DNA of 64,000 nt, from positions 6,112,501 to 6,176,500 of the forward strand of contig NZ_CP020555.1 of NCBI RefSeq assembly GCF_002080455.1, read 5' to 3'. This document shows, piece after piece, positions 41,368 to 51,358 of the stretch (positions are counted from its first letter, which is position 1; the number at the start of each line of letters is the position of its first letter). The notes under the pieces were generated by a model. The model did not search any database. It was given only the letters and a program-made list of their open reading frames with translations, and was not told the origin of the DNA. The position numbers and the translations under genes were made by a program. Source of the DNA: Streptomyces sp. Sge12. GTDB lineage: Bacteria; Actinomycetota; Actinomycetes; Streptomycetales; Streptomycetaceae.

Positions 41368-42338
41368 GGCTTCTCCAGTTCGTTCGGTTTCTTCGGCGTC
41401 GTCAGCTTCTTCGTGAAGCGCGTCTCGGTCGCGCAGATCTCGTAGCCGAACCACTCGTTGATGGCCAGCATCGGGTCGTTGCCCGCGTCGTTCCCGGTGA
41501 AGGCCTCCGTGTACCCGGCCGCCCGGGCCCGGTGCAGCGAGACCGTCTTCGCGAGCTTGGCCAGACCCCGGCCGCGGAAGGCGCGCAGGGTGCCGGTCAT
41601 CGCCGAGCCGTAGCGCGTCGCACCGTCCGTCTGCGCCGCGGCGAAGGAGGCCACCACACCGTCGACCAGGGCGACGGTGGTCAGCTCCTTGTCGAGGGAC
41701 GGGCTGTGCCAGGTCTGCGCGAGCCACTGCTCGTAGTCGTCGAACCCGGCCGCCACATCGCCCGGTTCGTCAGAGGTCGTCTCGGCGTCCGCCTCGAACA
41801 GCGGTCGCGGGTCGGCGGCGAAGGCGGAGCCGGGACGCAGCTCGACCCCGGCCGGAAGGTCCCCGTCCCGCGGCGGCTCGGGCAGCTCGGCCGTCGTCAG
41901 GTCCAGGCGCAGGAAGTGCGCCGAACGGCTGGCCCGGTAGCCGTGCCGCTCGGCGAAGGCGCGATGGGCGGGCTCGTCGAGGACCCAGGCGTACACGTCC
42001 ACCGCGCCGAGCGCGGCGAGGTGCTCCTCGGCGGCGCGGAGCAGGAGGCGGCCGGCGCCGAGCCCGCGGTGGGCGGGGTGGACGTACGCGTTGACGTACG
42101 ACTGGCCGGGCTCGGGACTGTCGTATGCGATGCCGACCTGGGCGGTGCCGATGACGAGGCCGTCCGGGCCCTCGGCGACGAGGATCCGGTGGTGCTTCGC
42201 GGGGTGGCCGGAGGACAGCTCGAAGGCCACGCCCTCGGCGGTGGTGATCGTGAAGGGCAGGGCCGCGCGGAGCACCCGCACGACGGACTCCGCGTCGGAA
42301 GGGTCGACGGGGCGGAGGTCGCGGATCGATACGGTCAT
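41364..42338 (-). CDS. Tandem GNAT N-acetyltransferase
   Basis: 324 residues. The N-terminal GNAT domain has VHPAHRGLGAGRLLLRAAEEH (acetyl-CoA P-loop, about residues 90-105). A second GNAT-like half has GTLRAFRGRGLAKLAKTVSLHRA near 255-275 and ends NEWFGYEICATETRF. Such double-domain acetyltransferases are common in Streptomyces. The target is unknown. It is translationally coupled to the DUF402 gene and divergent from the GntR gene. Confidence 0.82.
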   Translation of the reverse strand: MTVSIRDLRPVDPSDAESVVRVLRAALPFTITTAEGVAFELSSGHPAKHHRILVAEGPDGLVIGTAQVGIAYDSPEPGQSYVNAYVHPAHRGLGAGRLLLRAAEEHLAALGAVDVYAWVLDEPAHRAFAERHGYRASRSAHFLRLDLTTAELPEPPRDGDLPAGVELRPGSAFAADPRPLFEADAETTSDEPGDVAAGFDDYEQWLAQTWHSPSLDKELTTVALVDGVVASFAAAQTDGATRYGSAMTGTLRAFRGRGLAKLAKTVSLHRARAAGYTEAFTGNDAGNDPMLAINEWFGYEICATETRFTKKLTTPKKPNELEKP

Positions 42339-42409
42339 GCGGCAGACGCTACGGGCGCCTTCGTGCCGGGCGCCTCCCAATTACCCGGTCATGGGGGACA
42401 ATCAGCCGC

Positions 42410-42799
42410 GTGACCTCGACGAACCTGAAGATCACCATCGACGGCTCGGCCGGATCGGCCGCCCCGTACGAACAGCTGCGCGCGCAGATCGCCGACCGGG
42501 CCCGGACGGGCAAGCTGCCGGCGGGCTTCAAACTGCCGACGGTACGGGGCCTCGCGGAGGAGCTGGGGCTGGCGGCCAACACCGTCGCGAAGGCGTACCG
42601 GGCGCTGGAGGCGGACGCGGTGATCGAGACGCGGGGGCGGAACGGGACCTTCATCGCGGCCGCGGGGGATGGGGTGTCCCGCGAGGCGGCGTCTGCTGCG
42701 CAGGCGTATGCGGACCGGGTCCACCGCCTAGGCCTGACGCAGGCCGAGGCGCTCGCCGCAGCCACGGAAGCCCTCCGGGCCCGGTACGCGGCCAAGTAG
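42410..42799 (+). CDS. GntR family regulator (YtrA-like)
   Basis: 129 residues, GTG start. A GntR winged helix at about 18-80 (PYEQLRAQIADRARTG, LPTVRGLAEELGLAANTVAKAYRAL) plus a short C-terminal helix pair without an effector-binding domain. It is divergent from the GNAT/DUF402 operon, with 71 bases between, and may regulate it. Confidence 0.82.
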   Translation: MTSTNLKITIDGSAGSAAPYEQLRAQIADRARTGKLPAGFKLPTVRGLAEELGLAANTVAKAYRALEADAVIETRGRNGTFIAAAGDGVSREAASAAQAYADRVHRLGLTQAEALAAATEALRARYAAK

Positions 42800-42832
42800 C
42801 CCGCGCGGGGCCGTCGCCGGGGGCCCTGCCCC

Positions 42833-42929
42833 CGGACCCCCGCGCCTCAAACGCCGGCGGGGCTGGGTCGGCAGGGCCGTTGTCGGGAGTTCTGCGCCCG
42901 GACCCCCGCGCCTCAAACGCCGGCGGGGC
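42833..42929. repeat. Two tandem copies of the Streptomyces GC-rich repeat
   Basis: A 31-bp unit (CGGACCCCCGCGCC, then TCAAACGCCGGCGGGGC) is repeated exactly at 42833-42863 and 42899-42929. It is the same family as at 8277 and, inverted, 8733 and 8842. It lies between the converging ends of the GntR and AAA genes, where it could act as a bidirectional terminator. Confidence 0.75.
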
Positions 42930-42948
42930 CGGGTGCGGCACGGCGGGG

Positions 42949-44046
42949 TTACAGGTACAGGCCGGCTTCCGAGGTGTGCGGTTGCGGGGGCAGGACCGCC
43001 GCCGGGCCCGTGCCGCGCCGCAGGGCGAAGAGTTCCGCCAGGCTGGCGCCCTCGCGGGAGACGCCCTCGTCCGTGCCCAGCCAGTCCACCGCCTCCCGAT
43101 GGGTCAGCCGGCCGACCTCGATCCGGGCCAGGCAGCGCCCCGGGCGGACCACCGCCGGGTGGAGGCGTTCCAGGTCCTCGTTGGTGGTGACCCCCACCAG
43201 GACGTTGCGGCCCTGACCCAGCAGGCCGTCCGTCAGGTTCAGCAGCCGGGACAGTGCCTGCCCCGCCGTGTGCCGGGCCTCGCCGCGGATCAGCTCGTCG
43301 CAGTCCTCCAGCAGCAGCAGCCGCCAGCGCCCCTTCGCCGTGCCCTCGTCCTCGCCGATCGCGATGTCCATCAGGTAGCCCACGTCGTTGAACAGCCGCT
43401 CCGGGTCCAGGACGCAGTCCACCTGGCACCAGTCCCGCCAGGACCGGGCCAGCGTGCGCAGCGCGGAGGTCTTGCCCGTGCCCGGCGGCCCGTGCAGCAG
43501 GAGCAGCCGGCCCGCGATGTCGTCCGGGGTCACCTTCATCAGCCGGTCCATCGCCCCGGCCACCGGCGCCGTGTAGTTGGGCCGCACCTCCGGCCAGGTC
43601 CCGGCCGCGATCTGGCGGGTCGTCCGGTACGGGCCGCGGCGCGGGGAGACGTACCAGAAGCCCATCGTGACGTTCTCGGGCTGCGGTTCGGGCTCGTCCT
43701 GCACGCCCTCCGTGGCCTTGCCGAGCACTCCGGCGGCGAGTTCGTCGCTGACCGCCGTCACGGTGACGTCCGCGCCCCGGCTCCAGCGCGAGACGAGCAT
43801 GGTCCAGCCCTCGCCCTCGGCGAGGGTGGCGCTGCGGTCGCTGTCGCGCGCCGAGCGCAACACCGTGGCCTCCGGCGGCAGGAGGGTGGCCTCGGCCTTG
43901 ACCCGCTCGATCGACACGCTGTGCGAGTACGGCTGCTCACCGGACGCGAACCGGCCGAGGAACAGCGCGTCGACGACATCCGACGGTGAGTCGCTGTCGT
44001 CGACGTTGAGCCGGATCGGCAGCGCGTCCTGCGGGTTGGCTGACAT
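42949..44046 (-). CDS. DUF5925 AAA family ATPase
   Basis: 365 residues. An N-terminal DUF5925-type domain (LNVDDSDSPSDVVDALFLGRFASGEQ, residues 13-38 in part) precedes an AAA module with Walker A GPPGTGKT near 195, Walker B LLLLEDCDELI, sensor GVTTNEDLERLHPAVVRPGR and the arginine finger. It resembles BCS1/FtsH-type AAA domains. The role is unknown. The start was chosen at ATG 44046, with two weaker in-frame starts upstream. It is divergent from the SGNH lipase gene. Confidence 0.82.
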   Translation of the reverse strand: MSANPQDALPIRLNVDDSDSPSDVVDALFLGRFASGEQPYSHSVSIERVKAEATLLPPEATVLRSARDSDRSATLAEGEGWTMLVSRWSRGADVTVTAVSDELAAGVLGKATEGVQDEPEPQPENVTMGFWYVSPRRGPYRTTRQIAAGTWPEVRPNYTAPVAGAMDRLMKVTPDDIAGRLLLLHGPPGTGKTSALRTLARSWRDWCQVDCVLDPERLFNDVGYLMDIAIGEDEGTAKGRWRLLLLEDCDELIRGEARHTAGQALSRLLNLTDGLLGQGRNVLVGVTTNEDLERLHPAVVRPGRCLARIEVGRLTHREAVDWLGTDEGVSREGASLAELFALRRGTGPAAVLPPQPHTSEAGLYL

Positions 44047-44246
44047 GGCGCCCATGATCCGGCACGCGATGCCGTCGTGCACCCGTGTTTCGCCGGATCG
44101 GGTGCCCGAGTTCCCTCTTCAAACGCATTCGGGGTGAAGATTCCAGCCACAACTCTGCCCCGAACATTCTTGGCATGGACACTTCCAGCGGACCCCGGCT
44201 GCTTGTACCACGGACTCAGGAGTAACCCCCACAAGGAGCCGCACAC

Positions 44247-45056
44247 ATGAGCATGAGACTGTCGCGCTTCGCAGCCCTGTCCTCCTCCCTGTTACTCGCC
44301 GCGGGCGCCGCCCTGTTCGGAGCCGGCCAGGCCGCCGCCGCCCAGGCCGACTTCGGCTACGTCGCCCTCGGCGACTCGTACTCCTCCGGCGTCGGCGCCG
44401 GCAACTACGACAGCGGGAGCGGCAACTGCAAGCGCACCACCCGCGCCTACCCGGCCCTGTGGGCCGCCGCCCATTCCCCCCAGACCTTCTCCTTCACCGC
44501 CTGCTCGGGCGCTCGTACGGGTGATGTCCTCGCCAACCAGCTCGCCCCGCTCAACTCGGGCACCGACCTGGTCAGCATCACCATCGGCGGCAACGACGCC
44601 GGATTCTCCGACGTCATGACGACCTGTGTGCTCCAGTCCGAATCCACCTGCGTCAACCGCGTGAACCAGGCCAAGGCCTACGTGGACTCCACCCTCCCCG
44701 GCCAGCTCGACCAGGTCTACAACGCCATCGACAGCCGCTCGCCCGGCGCGCACGTCGTCGTCCTCGGCTATCCCCGCTTCTACAAGCTGAACGGCACCTG
44801 CACCACCGGCCTCACCGAGGGCGAGCGGGCCGCCATCAACGGCGCCGCAGACCACCTGAACGCCGCCATCGCCAAACGCGCCGCCAACCACGGCTTCACC
44901 TTCGCCTCGGTCGCCGGTGCCTTCACGGGTCACGAGATCTGCTCCGGCAACGCGTGGCTGCACAGCGTCAACTGGCTGAACATCGGCGAGTCGTACCACC
45001 CGACCGCCGCCGGACAGTCCGGCGGCTACCTGCCGGCCTTCACGAACGCCGCCTGA
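44247..45056 (+). CDS. Secreted SGNH/GDSL lipase
   Basis: 269 residues with AAGGAG upstream. The signal peptide is about 1-33 (ends AAAAQA). The block I GDSYSSG has Ser44, block III is GGNDAGF, and the C-terminal SYHPTAAGQ carries the catalytic His (about 251). Six cysteines probably form three disulfides, as in Streptomyces SGNH lipases such as SCO1725 and the S. rimosus lipase. The last 31 bases overlap the convergent kinase gene. Confidence 0.9.
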   Translation: MSMRLSRFAALSSSLLLAAGAALFGAGQAAAAQADFGYVALGDSYSSGVGAGNYDSGSGNCKRTTRAYPALWAAAHSPQTFSFTACSGARTGDVLANQLAPLNSGTDLVSITIGGNDAGFSDVMTTCVLQSESTCVNRVNQAKAYVDSTLPGQLDQVYNAIDSRSPGAHVVVLGYPRFYKLNGTCTTGLTEGERAAINGAADHLNAAIAKRAANHGFTFASVAGAFTGHEICSGNAWLHSVNWLNIGESYHPTAAGQSGGYLPAFTNAA

Positions 45057-46756
45057 TCCGCCCGATCCACCCGGCCCGCTCGATCCGTCCCGTCCGTTCC
45101 ATCCGGCTCACCGGTCGCGGGACTCGCCGGAGCGCTCGCCGTCGGCGACGCCGGTGACGTACTCGGTCCGGGGGAGGGGGCCCCGCTCGTCGGGGTCTCC
45201 TTCCGGCAGGTCACGGAGGTGGCCACCCACTGGGTGGCCACCTCCGCCGGCCCCCGCACCTCCAGCCGGACGGCGTCCTCGAAGACCCCGTCCGGCTCGT
45301 GCGTCAGCTCCGCGTGCTCCAGCCGCCGGCTCCTCGGCCCGCTCTCCTCGTACGTGACGGACTGCCAGCCGGGCCCGGAGGTCCGACCGCTGCGCGTGGC
45401 CCACCGGTACTCCAGTACGACCGGGGTGCGCTCCACCTCGACGGTGGCCGTGAAGGCGGGCGCGTACTCGGCGGGCGGCGGGCAACTGCCCGTGTAGGAG
45501 GAGCGCACGCTGTCCACGTACACCGAGACGTGCTGTCCCGCGGCGCCCGAGGCGGACGCCGACACCGGGGCCGACGGAGCGGTCGAAGGCGCCGTCGTGA
45601 CGGTCTGCGCGGATGTCGCCGCGCCGGTCGGGGCGCCGTTCCCGCCGCTCGTCCCGCCGCCGTTCCCGCGGTCCCGCAGCAGCAGCCACCCCACCGCGAC
45701 CAGGGCCAGCAGCATCAGCACGATCCCGGCCGTCAGCACCAGCCCGGCGTGTCCCTCGCGCGCCACCGGCGGCGGTGTCCCGTACGGCGCCGGGCGCGCG
45801 GGCTGGGCCACCCGCGCCGGCTGCGCCCCGTACGGATCGTGCGGCTCGCCCGCCCCCTGCAGCCCGTGGCGTGCGACCGTCGTCGGCCCGTCCGGTCCCG
45901 ACACCGGACCGCCGGAGGCCCGTACGGTCCCGCCCGCACCCACCACCCGCAGCATCCGGGCCGCCTCCGCCGCGGGCAGCCGCTCGGCCGGGTCCTTGCG
46001 CAGCAGTCCCTCCAGCACGGGCTCCAGCGCGCCCGCCCGGCGCGGCGGCGGCAACGGTGCGTCCACGACGGCCCGCAGGGTGTCCAGCGGCGTGGCCCCG
46101 TGGAACGGCGTGGCCCCCTCGACGGCGGCGTAGAGCATGACCCCGAGCGCCCACAGGTCGGACGCGGGTCCCGGGTCGCGGCCCAACGCCCGCTCCGGTG
46201 ACAGAAATTCGGGGGACCCGACCACCTCGCCCGTCATGGTGATGGCCGACGAACCCTCCAGGCTCGCGATCCCGAAGTCGCCGAGCACCACCCGGCCGTC
46301 GTTGGCGATCAGCACGTTGGCCGGCTTCACGTCCCGGTGCAGCACCCCGCAGTCGTGCGCCGAGCGCAGCGCGGCGAGCACCTGTTCCCCGATGTGCGCG
46401 GCTCGCTGAGGGGGCATCGGGCCTTCGGCCTCCAGTACGTCCGCCAGGGAGAGCCCGCGCACCAGCTCCATGACGATCCAGGGTCGCCCGTCCTCGGAGG
46501 CCACGTCGTAGACGGTGACGACCCCGCGGTGCGAGACCCGGGCGGCGGCCCAGGCCTCCCGCTCCAGCCGCCGGTACAGCCGCTCCAGTTCGGCGGGTTC
46601 CAGCCCGGCCGGCGCCCGTACCTCCTTGACGGCGACCTCGCGGGCGAGCACTTCGTCCCGGGCCCGCCACACGATGCCCATCCCGCCGCGGCCGATCGGT
46701 TCGAGCAGCCGGTAGCGGCCCGAGATGACACGATCGGAGTTCGATTGCTCACTCAC
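45026..46756 (-). CDS. Transmembrane serine/threonine protein kinase
   Basis: 576 residues from GTG 46756 (VSEQSNSDRVISGRY). The kinase domain spans about 12-270: glycine loop IGRGGMGIVW, K44, HRDVKPANVL with D142, DFG at 160-162 and the activation loop with GSPEFLSPE. A Pro-rich linker, one membrane helix (LVLTAGIVLMLLALVAVGWLLL) and an extracellular domain with two cysteines (TGSCPPP, SVTC) follow, then a Ser/Thr/Pro tail. It is a PknB-like actinobacterial signalling kinase without PASTA repeats. The 3' end runs into the SGNH lipase gene. Confidence 0.9.
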   Translation of the reverse strand: MSEQSNSDRVISGRYRLLEPIGRGGMGIVWRARDEVLAREVAVKEVRAPAGLEPAELERLYRRLEREAWAAARVSHRGVVTVYDVASEDGRPWIVMELVRGLSLADVLEAEGPMPPQRAAHIGEQVLAALRSAHDCGVLHRDVKPANVLIANDGRVVLGDFGIASLEGSSAITMTGEVVGSPEFLSPERALGRDPGPASDLWALGVMLYAAVEGATPFHGATPLDTLRAVVDAPLPPPRRAGALEPVLEGLLRKDPAERLPAAEAARMLRVVGAGGTVRASGGPVSGPDGPTTVARHGLQGAGEPHDPYGAQPARVAQPARPAPYGTPPPVAREGHAGLVLTAGIVLMLLALVAVGWLLLRDRGNGGGTSGGNGAPTGAATSAQTVTTAPSTAPSAPVSASASGAAGQHVSVYVDSVRSSYTGSCPPPAEYAPAFTATVEVERTPVVLEYRWATRSGRTSGPGWQSVTYEESGPRSRRLEHAELTHEPDGVFEDAVRLEVRGPAEVATQWVATSVTCRKETPTSGAPSPGPSTSPASPTASAPASPATGEPDGTDGTDRAGRVDRADQAAFVKAGR

Positions 46757-47035
46757 GCGCGCCCCCGAGTGTGTTCCCGTGCGCCCGCGTGTCATCGGGC
46801 GATCACTCCAAGTTAGCGCAGTGTGAGCCGTGTGGCCCCTGTCGTGACGGGACTCGCGCAGAGGCCTTCCGCAGCGTGACGTCTGTGCGGAGAGTAACCG
46901 GCGACTCCGTTGAGTAATCGTCAACTACCCGTCGCCACAGGGGTAATTCACACCACCGGGATACCCGGGGGCGACGCGGGGGCGATAGGGTTAACCTGCC
47001 CGGGCCGGGTGCCCTCGTACGGGTGGGGAGAGATC

Positions 47036-47305
47036 ATGGAACAGATAGCAATGCGCAGCAGGCCGCCTCGCGTGCCTGCCATCACTTGCGGCAGCAGTGC
47101 GACCAGCTCGCGCCTCGACCGCCACCTCGCCGTGCTGGGCGGTCCTGCCGTCCCGCACCGGGAGGCCGCCGAGGCGACACTGCTGATGCGCGAGCTCACC
47201 TCCCGCGACCACACGCACCGTCTGCGGAGCCGGAGCGCGCGCGTCTCGCTCTTCGCGCCGCTGCGCCGTCTGCGTCGCACGCTCTTCGGCAGCCGCCGCT
47301 CGTAA
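47036..47305 (+). CDS. Small basic hypothetical protein
   Basis: 89 residues, ATG with GGGGAGAG upstream. It is rich in Arg and Ser with no membrane segment. A middle part (VPHREAAEATLLMRELTSRDH) looks helical and the C-terminus is RRLRRTLFGSRRS. The pI must be high, so a nucleic acid or membrane surface role is possible. It is divergent from the kinase gene. Confidence 0.6.
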   Translation: MEQIAMRSRPPRVPAITCGSSATSSRLDRHLAVLGGPAVPHREAAEATLLMRELTSRDHTHRLRSRSARVSLFAPLRRLRRTLFGSRRS

Positions 47306-47354
47306 CCGTCCCCGTTCCGCAGCCGTCGGCCCTTCGGCCTCCGGCTTCCCGGCC

Positions 47355-48551
47355 CTACCCGATCACACCGTCCCGGCGCAGTTCCGAGATCTGCGCGTCC
47401 GCCATCCCCAGGGCGCGCAGCAGGGACTCGGTGTGCTCGCCCAGCGCGGGCACCGCACCCATGTGCGGTGCCGCGCCGCCCGGCAGTCCGATCGGCGGCA
47501 GCAGGGCCCGTAGCGGGCCGACCGGAGATGCCACCTCCCGCCAGCGGTCCCGGGCCGCGAGTTGCGGATGCCCGGCCAGCTGCGCCACCGAGTTCAGCCG
47601 CGCGCACGCGATGCCCGCCGCCTCCATTCGCCCGATCGCCTCGTCCGCGCCGAGTCGGCCCAGCGCCTCCGCCACCACCGCGTCGGTCCTCTCCCGGTTC
47701 CCGGTGCGCGCCGTGTTCGTCGCGTACGCCGGATCCTCGGCCAACTCGGGCTGTTCCAGCACCTGTTGTGTGAGCCGCCGCCACTCGCGGTCGTTCTGCA
47801 CCGACAGCAGCACCCGGTCCCCGTCGGCCGTCGCGTAGGCGTCGTAGGGTGCGATCACCGCGTGCGCGAGGCCGGTGCGCACGGGCTGCTCCCCGCCGTG
47901 CATCGTGTGGTGCAGCGGGTGGCCCATCCACTCGGCGAGCGCGTCCAGCATGGACACCTCCACCCTGCCCCCGCGTCCGGTGACCCCGCGGCGCAGCAGG
48001 GCGGCCAGGACCCCCGAGAAGGCGTACATGGCCGCCGCGATGTCGGCCGCCGGGATCCCCGCCTTGACCGGCTGGTCCGGGGTGCCGGTCACCGACACCA
48101 GGCCCGCCTCGCACTGCACGAGCATGTCGTAGGCGCGCTTGTGGGCGTACGGGCCCTCGGCGCCGTAGCCGGAGACGTCCACGGCGACCAGCCGCGGGTA
48201 ACGCGCGCACAGCGCCGCCGAGTCGAGCCCGAGCCGGGCGGCGGCCCCCTGCGCGAGGTTCTGTACGAAGACGTCGGCATCGGCGAGCAGCCCGTGCAGG
48301 ACCTCCCGCCCGCGCGGGTCCTTCAGGTCGAGCGCGATCGACTCCTTGCCGCGGTTGGCCCAGACGAAATGCGAGGCGAGGCCGTGCGCGGCCGTGTCGT
48401 AGGCACGTGCGAAGTCGCCGCCGTCGGGGCGCTCGACCTTGATCACCCTGGCGCCGAGGTCGGCGAGCTGGCGGGTGGCGAAGGGGGCCGAGACGGCCTG
48501 TTCGACGGCGACGACGGTGACGCCGTCCAGAGGGAGCGGTTCGGTAGCCAT
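47355..48551 (-). CDS. CaiB/BaiF family CoA transferase
   Basis: 398 residues of the class III CoA-transferase family. LDGVTVVAVEQAVSAPFATRQLADLGARVIKVERPDGGDFAR at the N-terminus (residues 8-49, in part), NRGKESIALDLK, the DVFVQN region and GVPAADIAAAMYAFSGVLAALL-like segments are typical. It would transfer CoA between a donor thioester and a free acid, e.g. formyl-CoA or a dicarboxylate. No pathway genes are adjacent. Confidence 0.88.
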   Translation of the reverse strand: MATEPLPLDGVTVVAVEQAVSAPFATRQLADLGARVIKVERPDGGDFARAYDTAAHGLASHFVWANRGKESIALDLKDPRGREVLHGLLADADVFVQNLAQGAAARLGLDSAALCARYPRLVAVDVSGYGAEGPYAHKRAYDMLVQCEAGLVSVTGTPDQPVKAGIPAADIAAAMYAFSGVLAALLRRGVTGRGGRVEVSMLDALAEWMGHPLHHTMHGGEQPVRTGLAHAVIAPYDAYATADGDRVLLSVQNDREWRRLTQQVLEQPELAEDPAYATNTARTGNRERTDAVVAEALGRLGADEAIGRMEAAGIACARLNSVAQLAGHPQLAARDRWREVASPVGPLRALLPPIGLPGGAAPHMGAVPALGEHTESLLRALGMADAQISELRRDGVIG

Positions 48552-48639
48552 GCCCCCTGCCTACCTGGTCGGACGGGCGGCTGTCACCACACGGGCGGCG
48601 ATGCGCGCCATTGATCACGAATGGCCGCCGGGCGCGCGG

Positions 48640-49424
48640 CTATCGGGCGCCGCGCGCGAACCTGCGCGTGGCCAGCGGGACGAACACCGCGAGCAGCAGC
48701 CCCGACCACAGCAGGGCCCCGGCCACGGGATGTGCGGCGGGCCAGGCGGCGCCCGCCGCGGCCCCGCCCCCGGCGTTCCCGCACAGCGTGCGGACGGCGG
48801 TGGCGACGGCGCTGATCGGGTTCCACTCGGCGACCGCCCGCAGCCACCCGGGCAGCCCGCCGGTGGGCAGGTACGCGCTGGACAGCATCGGCAGGATGAA
48901 GGTCGCGCCGCCGAGTTGGCCGGCGGCCTCCTCGTTCCTGCTCAGCAGGCCGAGGTAGGTGCCGACCCACGCGGTGGCGAAGCGGAACAGCAGCAGTACG
49001 CCGAGGGCCCCGAGCGCGCCGGGCAGTCCGTTCTCGATGCGCCAGCCCATCGCCAGCCCCACCAGCATCAGCGGCACCATCGCCACGCCGGTGGTCAGCA
49101 GATCGGCGGCCGTCTGCCCGAGCGGTACGGCACTGCGGCTCATCGGGAGGGTCCGGAAGCGGTCCATCACTCCCCGGTGGGCGTCCTGCGCGGCCGTGAA
49201 CAGGCCGGTCATCAGACCGTTCGCGGCGGTGGCGGCCAGCAGCCCCGGCACCAGGAACTCCCGGTACTCGGCGCCCGGCATGGCGACGGCGCTGCCGAAG
49301 ACGTAGCCGAAGAACAGCAGCATGGTGATCGGCATGGTCTGGGTGAGGATCAGCAGCGCCGGGGCGTGCCGGGCCTTCTGGAGCTGGCGGGTGAGGACGG
49401 CTCCGCCGTCGGACAGCAAGGTGC

Positions 49425-49428
<4 letters not shown>
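48640..49428 (-). CDS. ABC-2 type transporter permease
   Basis: 262 residues with about six membrane segments and the ABC-2 membrane family pattern (PGAEYREFLVPGLLAATAANGLM, MDRFRTLPMSRSAVPLG, LPMLSSAYLPTGGLPGW). It is a DrrB-like half of an exporter, coupled to the ATPase gene by an ATGA overlap. The exported compound is unknown. Confidence 0.87.
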
Positions 49429-50420
<992 letters not shown>

Positions 50421-50447
<27 letters not shown>

Positions 50448-50483
50448 GTGCGTCACCGTACCGCACTACGTACGCCGTACGTA
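50421..50483. promoter_or_regulatory. Two TetR operator candidates
   Basis: A perfect palindrome TACGTACG-C-CGTACGTA lies at 50467-50483, midway between the divergent genes. A related imperfect one, ACTAAGTAC-AGC-GTACGTAGT, lies at 50421-50441 over the ABC gene start. Both share GTAC/CGTA arms and fit binding by the TetR product. Confidence 0.6.
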
Positions 50484-50520
50484 ACTAAGATGGTGGCGAG
50501 ACGACGAGGTGATCTGAGCC

Positions 50521-51246
50521 ATGACAGCCGGCGGGCGACCCGCTGAACCCGAAGTGATCTGGTCCCGCCCCCAGCGGGCCGGCCGCGGACCCAGGCCCGC
50601 GCACAGCCGCGAGTCGATCGCGTCCGAGGCGGTGCGGATCGCCGACGAGGAGGGGATCGAGGCCGTCTCCATGCGGCGCGTGGCGGCCGGTATCGGCGCC
50701 GGGACGATGTCCCTCTACAACTACGTGCCGCGCAAGGAGGACCTGTACGAGCTGATGGTCGACGCGGTCAGCGGGGAGTACGAGTTCCCCGCGCCGACCG
50801 GCGACTGGCGGGCCGACCTGCTCGTGCTGGCCCGCGGGACGCGGGCGCTGATGCACCGCCACCCGTGGCTGCCGCGCCTGCTGACCCCCGTCTACGGGTT
50901 CGGCCCCAACGCCCTGCGCTACCTCGAGTACACCCTGGACTGCCTGGCCCCGCTCGACGTGCCGGACGCCGAGAAGCTCGAGCTCGTCGCCGCCGTCAAC
51001 GGCACCGTCGCGACCTACGTGGCGGGCGAGCTGGCGCTCGCCGAGCGGGCCCGGTCGCTGCCCTGGAGCGAGGCGGAGGAACAGCGCGTACGCACCGCCT
51101 GGCTCGGCTCCCGGCTGGCCAGCGGGGAGTACCCCAGGCTCGCGGCGGCCCTCACCGGCGGCGGTCCGGTCCCGGGCGCCGGACTCGACATGGCCGCGGT
51201 CTTCGACCGCACGATGACCCGTCTGCTGGGGGCCTGGGAGTCCTAG
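50521..51246 (+). CDS. TetR family regulator of the ABC exporter
   Basis: 241 residues. The TetR helix-turn-helix spans about 30-75 (GIEAVSMRRVAAGIGAGTMSLYNYVPRKEDL). The C-terminal domain of the TetR_C_1 (tetracycline-repressor-like) type has HPWLPRLLTPVYGFGPNALRYLE. It is divergent from the DrrAB-like genes and has matching operators, so it is a likely drug-sensing repressor. Confidence 0.87.
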   Translation: MTAGGRPAEPEVIWSRPQRAGRGPRPAHSRESIASEAVRIADEEGIEAVSMRRVAAGIGAGTMSLYNYVPRKEDLYELMVDAVSGEYEFPAPTGDWRADLLVLARGTRALMHRHPWLPRLLTPVYGFGPNALRYLEYTLDCLAPLDVPDAEKLELVAAVNGTVATYVAGELALAERARSLPWSEAEEQRVRTAWLGSRLASGEYPRLAAALTGGGPVPGAGLDMAAVFDRTMTRLLGAWES

Positions 51247-51301
51247 GCCGTGTCCCTTGGATCGTGCCGGGCTCGCGACGGCCTGATCCAAGAGACAGGC
51301 C
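51246..51301. repeat. Inverted repeat after the TetR stop
   Basis: The left arm GGCCGTGTCCCTTGGATC begins at the last base of the stop codon. The right arm GATCCAAGAGACAGGCC is at 51285-51301. They pair with one mismatch and one extra base around a 21-base loop. A third related copy, GGCCGTCTCTTTCGGATC, starts at 51305. Sequences like this often mark IS ends in Streptomyces; it may be an IS relic or a terminator. Confidence 0.55.
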
Positions 51302-51358
51302 CCGGGCCGTCTCTTTCGGATCTTGGGGATGCCTTGCCGGTCCCGACGGGTGTCGGGC

